This document shows, in pieces, positions 58,982 through 64,000 of a DNA stretch of 64,000 nt (position 1 is the first letter of the stretch; each line of letters opens with the position of its first letter). Origin of the DNA: Cellulomonas sp. NS3 (GTDB lineage Bacteria; Actinomycetota; Actinomycetes; Actinomycetales; Cellulomonadaceae); contig NZ_CP103289.1 in NCBI RefSeq assembly GCF_024757985.1, positions 1,426,001 to 1,490,000 of the forward strand, written 5' to 3'. The notes under the pieces are model-generated. The model saw only the letters and a list, made by a program, of their open reading frames with translations. It was not told the origin of the DNA and did no database searches. The position numbers and the translations under genes were made by a program.

Positions 58982-61900
58982 ATGGACGCCACGCCGCAGG
59001 ACCTCGTCGACGACGCGCTCGAGCTCGCGGACCGCTGGGCGCTCGCGGGCACGCAGGGGGAGACGGAGCAGGAGCGCCGCACGAGCGGCCGGCTCGCGGC
59101 GCTCGTCTCCGACCCCGCGGGCCTCGAGCTCGCGGTGCGGTTCGTGGACCGGGTCGCCCGGCCCGAGGACGTGCACGTCGCCGCGCGCGAGCTCGCCGGC
59201 CTCACGCGGTACACGTCCGCCGCGGGCGGGTTCCTCGGGCCCGTCGACCGCGCGATGCTCGCCGTCGGCGCCCGCGTCGCCCCGGTGCTGCCGTCGGTCG
59301 TGGTCCCTGCGGCCCGGTACCGGCTGCGCCAGCTCGTCGGGCACCTGGTGGCCGACGCCGGTCCGGGCCTCGGCGCCCACATCGCCCGGGCACGCGCCGA
59401 CGGGTTCCGGCTCAACCTCAACCTGCTCGGCGAGGCCGTGCTCGGGGAGCAGGAGGCCGCGAGCCGGCTGCGGCGCGTCCGCGCGCTCGTCGAGCGCCCG
59501 GACGTCGACTACGTCTCGGTCAAGGTCTCCGCGGTCGCGAGCCAGCTCTCCACGTGGGACACCGCGGGGAGCCGGGACCGCGTCGTCGACCGCCTGCGCC
59601 CGCTGTACCGGGCCGCCGCGAGCCACGGGACCTTCCTCAACCTCGACATGGAGGAGTACCGGGACCTCGCGCTCACGGTGCAGGTCTTCGAGGAGCTCGT
59701 GATGGAGCCCGAGCTGCTCGACGCCGAGTGGGGCATCGTGCTGCAGGCCTACCTGCCCGACGCGGTGGCGGCGCTCGACGAGCTCACCGAGATCGCCCGG
59801 CGCCGCGCGCTCGCCGGGGGTGCGCGGATCAAGGTGCGCCTCGTCAAGGGCGCCAACCTCGCGATGGAGAAGGTCGAGGCCGAGCTGCACGGCTGGGAGC
59901 AGGCGCCGTACCGCAGCAAGCCGGAGGTCGACGCGAACTACGTCCGCCTGCTCGACCGCGCGCTGCACGCCGAGCGGACGCAGCACGTGCGGATCGGGCT
60001 CGCGAGCCACAACCTGTTCGACGTCGCGCTCGGGCACCGGCTCGCGCAGGAGCGCGGCGTGACCGAGGCGCTCGACGTCGAGATGCTGCAGGGCATGGCC
60101 CCCGCCCAGGCGCGGGCGGTGCGCGACGAGGTCGGGGACGTGCTGCTGTACACCCCGGTCGTCGCCCGCGAGGACTTCGACGTCGCGATCTCCTACCTCG
60201 TGCGCCGCCTCGAGGAGAACGCCGCACCGCAGAACTTCCTGCACGCGATGTTCGCCCCCGGCGGGCCGGGCGCCCACCCGTTGGCCGCCCAGCGCGAGGC
60301 GTTCCGTGCCTCGGTGCACGCGTCGCAGGAGCCGACGACCCCGCCGCAGCGCCGCCCGCGCCCCGAGCCCACCGAGCCCGCGGCCGGCGAGCCGTTCCGC
60401 AACGCCGCCGACACCGACCCCGCGGTCGCCGAGTCCCGCACCTGGGCCGCCGAGCAGCTGGTGCGGGACGTCCCGGCGCCCGACGCCGTCCGCATCACGA
60501 CCGTGGCCGACGTCGACGCCGCCGTCGCGCGCGCCGAGGCCGTCCGGGAGCGCTGGGCGACGACCGCCCCGGCCGACCGTGCCCGCGTGCTGCGCCGCGC
60601 CGCGCTCCACCTCGAGGAGGCCCGCGGGGACCTCGTCGCGACGATGGTCCAGGAGGCCGGCAAGACGGTCGCCGAGGCGGACCCCGAGGTCAGCGAGGCC
60701 GTCGACTTCGCGCGCTACTACGCGGACCGCGCCGAGGAGCTCGCGGACGGCGCCGTCCCCGGTGCGGTGTTCCGCGCGCGAGGCCTGACCGTCGTGACGC
60801 CGCCGTGGAACTTCCCGGTCGCGATCCCCGTCGGCTCGGTGCTCGCGGCGCTCGCCGCCGGGTCGCCCGTGCTGGTCAAGCCCGCGCCGCCGACCCCGCG
60901 CTGCGTGCAGGTCGCGATCGCTGCGGTGCACCGCGCGATGGACGAGCTCGACGTCCCACGCGACGTGCTCCAGGTCGTCCTCTCGCCGGAGGGCGAGGTC
61001 GGCCGGCACCTCGTCACGCACCCGTCGGTCGCCCGCGTGCTGCTCACCGGCTCGATCGAGACCGCCGAGCTGTTCGCGTCGTGGCGCCCCGACCTCGAGG
61101 TGCTCGCGGAGACGTCCGGCAAGAACGCGATCGTCGTGACGCCCTCGGCGGACGTTGACCTCGCGGTCGCCGACGTCGTCCGCTCGGCGTTCGGGCACGC
61201 CGGGCAGAAGTGCTCCGCGGCGTCGCTGCTGATCCTCGTCGGCTCCGCGGGGACCTCGGACCGCCTGCGCCGCCAGCTCGCGGACGCCGTCACGTCCCTG
61301 CGGGTGGGCCCCGCGACCGACCTCGCGACGACCGTGGGACCGCTGACCGAGCCGGCGTCCGGCAAGCTCCTGCACGCGCTGACGACGCTCGACGCGGGGG
61401 AGCGGTGGCTCGTGCAGCCACGACGGCTCGACGACGAGGGCCGGCTGTGGACCCCGGGCGTCAAGCACGGCGTCGCACGTGGCTCCGCGTTCCACACGAC
61501 CGAGGTCTTCGGTCCCGTGCTCGGCGTGCTGCGGGTCGCGACGCTCGACGAGGCGATCGAGGTGCAGAACGCCGTCGCGTTCGGGCTCACCGGCGGCCTG
61601 CACTCGCTCGACGAGGACGAGATCGCCACGTGGCTCGACCGCGTCGAGGTCGGCAACGCGTACGTGAACCGCCACATCACCGGGGCGATCGTGCAGCGCC
61701 AGCCCTTCGGCGGCTGGAAGGCCTCCGTCGTCGGACCGGGCGCCAAGGCCGGCGGGCCGCACTACGTGGCGCAGCTCGGCGACTGGGCCGACGCACCCGA
61801 CGTGCCGTCCGACGACGCGGGCTGGCTCGCGTGGGCCGAGGCGGACGACGCCCGGTGGTGGGCCGACGAGCTGTCGGTCGAGCACGACCCGAGCGACCTG

Positions 61901-62326
61901 GCCGTCGAGGCCAACCTGCTGCGCTACCGGCCCGTCGAGCACCTCACGCTGCGGGTGGGCACGGGCGCGCGGGACCGCGACGTCGCGCGCGTGCTGGCGG
62001 CGGCCCGCCGCGCCCGGGTCCCGGTCGCGGTGAGCCGGGTGGCGGGGGAGCCCGACGAGGCGTTCGCCGCCCGCGTGCGTGACGGCGCGGTGACCGGGCG
62101 CGTCCGCGTCGTCGGGAGCGCCCCGGGGCTGCGCGAGGCTGCACGCACGCGGCTCGGCACCGTCACGGTGCTCGACCACCCGGTGGTCGCGAGCACGCGC
62201 CGTGAGCTGCTCACGGTCGTGCGCGAGCAGGCGGTGAGCCGCACGCTGCACCGGTTCGGCCACCTGCCGGGCTCGGTCCCCGGCAGCGACGCGCACGCGG
62301 ACGGCGGGCCGACCGCGGCGGCATGA
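58982..62326 (+). CDS. putA: bifunctional proline dehydrogenase / pyrroline-5-carboxylate dehydrogenase PutA
   Basis: The 1114-residue protein joins a proline dehydrogenase barrel (about 90-440: YVSVKVSAV, NLDMEEYRDLALTVQVF, RLVKGANLAMEK, IGLASHNLFD, EMLQGMAPAQ) to an aldehyde dehydrogenase (about 490-960: VTPPWNFPVAIPVG, VLLTGSIETAELF, ETSGKNAIVV, catalytic C744 in GHAGQKCSAA, TTEVFGPVLGVL). A C-terminal conserved tail (about 970-1114) follows. It oxidises proline to glutamate with FAD, quinone and NAD+. No N-terminal DNA-binding domain is present, so it is not self-regulating. CACGAT lies 6 bases before ATG 58982. The PAS-AraC gene is divergent. A 28-bp repeat array begins at its stop codon. 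Confidence 0.95.
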   Translation: MDATPQDLVDDALELADRWALAGTQGETEQERRTSGRLAALVSDPAGLELAVRFVDRVARPEDVHVAARELAGLTRYTSAAGGFLGPVDRAMLAVGARVAPVLPSVVVPAARYRLRQLVGHLVADAGPGLGAHIARARADGFRLNLNLLGEAVLGEQEAASRLRRVRALVERPDVDYVSVKVSAVASQLSTWDTAGSRDRVVDRLRPLYRAAASHGTFLNLDMEEYRDLALTVQVFEELVMEPELLDAEWGIVLQAYLPDAVAALDELTEIARRRALAGGARIKVRLVKGANLAMEKVEAELHGWEQAPYRSKPEVDANYVRLLDRALHAERTQHVRIGLASHNLFDVALGHRLAQERGVTEALDVEMLQGMAPAQARAVRDEVGDVLLYTPVVAREDFDVAISYLVRRLEENAAPQNFLHAMFAPGGPGAHPLAAQREAFRASVHASQEPTTPPQRRPRPEPTEPAAGEPFRNAADTDPAVAESRTWAAEQLVRDVPAPDAVRITTVADVDAAVARAEAVRERWATTAPADRARVLRRAALHLEEARGDLVATMVQEAGKTVAEADPEVSEAVDFARYYADRAEELADGAVPGAVFRARGLTVVTPPWNFPVAIPVGSVLAALAAGSPVLVKPAPPTPRCVQVAIAAVHRAMDELDVPRDVLQVVLSPEGEVGRHLVTHPSVARVLLTGSIETAELFASWRPDLEVLAETSGKNAIVVTPSADVDLAVADVVRSAFGHAGQKCSAASLLILVGSAGTSDRLRRQLADAVTSLRVGPATDLATTVGPLTEPASGKLLHALTTLDAGERWLVQPRRLDDEGRLWTPGVKHGVARGSAFHTTEVFGPVLGVLRVATLDEAIEVQNAVAFGLTGGLHSLDEDEIATWLDRVEVGNAYVNRHITGAIVQRQPFGGWKASVVGPGAKAGGPHYVAQLGDWADAPDVPSDDAGWLAWAEADDARWWADELSVEHDPSDLAVEANLLRYRPVEHLTLRVGTGARDRDVARVLAAARRARVPVAVSRVAGEPDEAFAARVRDGAVTGRVRVVGSAPGLREAARTRLGTVTVLDHPVVASTRRELLTVVREQAVSRTLHRFGHLPGSVPGSDAHADGGPTAAA

Positions 62327-62408
62327 CCTGCACCGGGCGACCGGTCGGGCGGGACCTGCACCGGGAGACCGGTCGGGCACGACGTGCACCGGACGACCGG
62401 TCCGATGC
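62325..62408 (+). repeat. three 28-bp tandem repeats starting at the putA stop
   Basis: Units at 62325, 62353 and 62381 share GACCTGCACCGGGCGACCGG followed by TCGGGC. Each contains the ACCGGT palindrome. The first overlaps the putA TGA. The 28-base period cannot preserve a reading frame, so it is non-coding. It resembles the array after the cbiX-like gene in position but not in sequence. Confidence 0.75.
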
Positions 62409-62511
62409 CGGGCTCGGCGGAGAGCCGGGCGCCCGGCGTGCGGCGCGACGGGCGCCGGCGACCGGTCCGGCGTGAGGCGGGGACGGCCCTCGGGTGCCGG
62501 GCACGCCGGCC

Positions 62512-62901
62512 TCAGGCGACGAGGTGGAACCCCGCGACCGCCGCCCCGACCCCGAGGACCAGGTGCGCGGCGACGTCGAGCACCGCGCGCAGCGTGCGGT
62601 GCTGCCGCCAGAGCTCGACGACGTCGAGGCTGAACGTCGAGAACGTCGTCAGCCCGCCCGCGAACCCGGCGCCGAGCACCGTGCCCCAGCCCACGTCGAG
62701 AGCGCCGCGGAGCACGAGCGCCGCGACGACCCCGAGCACGGCCGACCCGACCACGTTGACCGTGAGGGTCGCCCACGGGAACGTCGCCCGCCCGAGCCCG
62801 CGGCGTCGCCTCTCCCGCGCGTGCACCAGCTCGGCCGCGTACCGCAGCTGAGCCCCGACGCCCGCGCCGACGCCGACCCCGAGCGCGACCCAGAGGCTCA
62901 C
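62512..62901 (-). CDS. crcB: fluoride exporter CrcB/Fluc subunit 2
   Basis: The 129-residue protein has four hydrophobic helices and the Fluc signature: GVGAGVGAQLRYAAE, WATLTVNVVGSAVLGVVAALVL and GFAGGLTTFSTFSLDVVEL (the TTFST channel and Na+ site). With its partner it should form a dual-topology fluoride channel. The GTG start overlaps the previous crcB stop by 4 bases, as in heterodimeric pairs. Confidence 0.93.
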   Translation of the reverse strand: MSLWVALGVGVGAGVGAQLRYAAELVHARERRRRGLGRATFPWATLTVNVVGSAVLGVVAALVLRGALDVGWGTVLGAGFAGGLTTFSTFSLDVVELWRQHRTLRAVLDVAAHLVLGVGAAVAGFHLVA

Positions 62902-63320
62902 GCCACACCGCCGTGGCGGGCCTGGCGCAGGGTCCGGGCGGGCAGCCGCGCCCCGAGCGCCACCCCGGCCGCGGCGGCCACGACCCCGCCGGCGAGCGAC
63001 GCCACGAGGTACCCCGCCGCGGTGCCCGCGTGCCCGTCCGTCGCGAGGACGTCGAGGGCGTGCGCGTACGCGGAGAACGTCGTGTAGCCGCCGAGGACGC
63101 CGGTGCCGAACGCCGGGCGGACCCACGCCGGTGCCCGGCGCCGTCCCACGATGCCCGCGACGAGCAGGCCCAGCAGGAACGAGCCGCTGACGTTGATCGC
63201 CCACGTGGTCCACGGCAGGGCACCCGGGGCCTCGGGGAAGGCGGTGGTCAGCGCGTACCGGGCGAGCCCACCGAGCGCACCCCCCGCGCCGACGAGCGCG
63301 AACGACAGGCGCAGGGTCAC
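62898..63320 (-). CDS. crcB: fluoride exporter CrcB/Fluc subunit 1
   Basis: The 140-residue protein is the first of an overlapping crcB pair: GAGGALGGLARYALTTAFP, PWTTWAINVSGSFLLGLLVAGIVG and GVLGGYTTFSAYAHALD are the conserved blocks, with a basic C-terminal tail (RTLRQARHGG). Paired genes usually encode oppositely oriented halves of one channel. GTG 63320 overlaps the upstream LacI-family stop by 4 bases, so the pair depends on that transcript. No fluoride riboswitch is possible in the overlap. Confidence 0.93.
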   Translation of the reverse strand: MTLRLSFALVGAGGALGGLARYALTTAFPEAPGALPWTTWAINVSGSFLLGLLVAGIVGRRRAPAWVRPAFGTGVLGGYTTFSAYAHALDVLATDGHAGTAAGYLVASLAGGVVAAAAGVALGARLPARTLRQARHGGVA

Positions 63321-64000
63321 GCGGAGGCGCGGATCACGAGCTCCGGAGCGAAGATCAGCGGCTCGCCGCCGATGACGGAGCCCTGGAGCTGGTCGAGCAG
63401 CCGCACGCCGGCGGCCCGTGCCATCGCGACGACCGGCTGGATCACGGTCGTGAGCGGCGGGTTCGTCGACATCGACACCCCGAGGTTGTCGTAGCCGACG
63501 ACCGCGATGTCGCCGGGCACGTCGCGCCCGAGCTCGGCGAGCACCCCGAGGGCGCCGGCGGCCATGAGGTCCGACGCCACGAAGAGCGCGTCGAGGTCCG
63601 GGTGGGCCTCGAGCAGCCGCCGGGCGCTCGCCGCCCCTGAGGCGATCGTGAAGTCGCCGTGCACGACGGCGCTCTCCGGGAGCCCCGCGGCGCGGACGGC
63701 CTCGCGCCAGCCGGCGAGGCGGTCGATGCCCGCGGACATGTCGAGAGGACCGGCGATGGTGCCGATGCGGCGCCGGCCGAGGTCGATCAGGTGCTGCGTC
63801 GCGATCCGGCCACCGGCGACGTTGTCGGTGTCGACGTACTGGGTGTCGCCCTCGTCGGAGAGCGGACGGCCGACGAAGACGTTCGGCAGGCGCGACTGCT
63901 GCAGCGCCCGGTCCAGCTCGTCGTCCCGGTGGTGCGAGACGACGATCGCGCCGTCGACGTGGCCGTTGCGCAGGTAGCGGATGGTGCGGGCGCTGTCGCC
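63317..64000 (-). CDS. LacI/GalR-family regulator, cut by window end (N-terminus missing)
   Basis: The frame is open from the window edge to the stop at 63317, giving 227 residues of the sugar-binding effector domain: NGHVDGAIVVSHHRDDELDR, PNVFVGRPLSDEGDTQYVDTDNVAGG, the typical HLIDLGRRRIGTIAGPLDM, DALFVASDLMAAGALGVLAELGRDVPGDIAVVGYDNLGVS and a PPLTTVIQP loop. The DNA-binding part lies beyond 64000. Its 3' overlap with crcB is unusual for a sugar regulator. Its sugar is unknown; palindromes with central CG at 399 and 13096 show that LacI-type operators exist in this genome. Confidence 0.92.
   Translation of the reverse strand, partial: GDSARTIRYLRNGHVDGAIVVSHHRDDELDRALQQSRLPNVFVGRPLSDEGDTQYVDTDNVAGGRIATQHLIDLGRRRIGTIAGPLDMSAGIDRLAGWREAVRAAGLPESAVVHGDFTIASGAASARRLLEAHPDLDALFVASDLMAAGALGVLAELGRDVPGDIAVVGYDNLGVSMSTNPPLTTVIQPVVAMARAAGVRLLDQLQGSVIGGEPLIFAPELVIRASA

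Noticed and set aside
62384-62851. A 155-codon plus-strand frame downstream of putA
   Set aside because: It is antisense to crcB, Arg/Pro/Ser-rich, and lacks a ribosome site.
58922-63223. A 1433-codon open frame antisense to putA and crcB
   Set aside because: It is a high-GC shadow: extremely Arg/His/Asp/Gly-rich, no domain, spans several well-supported genes on the other strand.

Overview
The window is 64 kb of very GC-rich (roughly 74-75% by eye), densely packed bacterial DNA. Codon choice, GTG starts, 4-base ATGA/GTGA gene overlaps, Lsr2-like protein, coproheme-type haem genes, mqo, an actinobacterial ferrochelatase with a C-terminal Cys cluster and carbohydrate-active enzymes point to an actinobacterium, most likely of the Cellulomonas/Cellulosimicrobium/Isoptericola type (Micrococcales). 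The genus is an inference from gene content, not from a marker gene. I see no rRNA, tRNA, insertion sequence, integrase or CRISPR array. It looks like ordinary chromosome, with one or two foreign-looking genes.

Layout. 0-14.6 kb is metabolic and carbohydrate-related: a small unknown protein, a GH113-type mannanase-like enzyme, an aminotransferase with a divergent LysR regulator, a DUF885 peptidase-like protein, a luciferase-like monooxygenase with its FMN reductase, malate:quinone oxidoreductase, a heparinase II/III-like protein, an orphan sugar-binding lipoprotein and a secreted PL3 pectate lyase. 14.7-20.1 kb is nitrate uptake and reduction (narK, NasA-type reductase, FAD/[2Fe-2S] electron-transfer protein). 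20.2-23.5 kb holds an Lsr2 N-domain protein, a HATPase protein and a PhoX phosphatase behind a PHO box. 23.7-30.9 kb is a molybdenum-cofactor block (moeA, moaC, mobA-like, DUF6457, moaD; moaA, mogA; moaE), interrupted by an HNH endonuclease and including a Cys-containing HTH regulator. 31-39.5 kb has a DsbA-like protein, NhaA, a membrane-anchored sulfite-oxidase-family enzyme, an SDR, a HEAT-repeat protein with a MerR-HEAT regulator, and small housekeeping genes. 39.7-46.0 kb is a five-gene overlapping operon: nirB, nirD, a CysG-like siroheme enzyme, a HemD-winged-helix regulator (NnaR type) and a sirohydrochlorin chelatase. 46-64 kb carries lipoproteins, an NYN protein, FKBP, a Ser/Thr kinase, coproporphyrin ferrochelatase plus coproheme decarboxylase, an LLM oxidoreductase, glutamate dehydrogenase, a VanY-like peptidase, an aldo/keto reductase, PAS-AraC regulator, PutA, a crcB pair and a LacI regulator cut by the window end.

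How it fits together. The window is dominated by one physiological programme, nitrate assimilation: transport (NarK), Mo-dependent nitrate reduction (NasA-type), molybdenum cofactor synthesis, siroheme synthesis (CysG-like plus CbiX), siroheme nitrite reduction (NirBD), a candidate dedicated regulator (NnaR type), and glutamate dehydrogenase further on. The strongest structural observation is that the narK and nirB promoters, 25 kb apart, share four sequence blocks at exactly the same spacing over about 89 bp. A second window-wide pattern is a -10-like hexamer (A at position 2, T at position 6) placed exactly 6 bases before the start codon of about fifteen genes. This fits leaderless mRNAs and was used to choose several starts.
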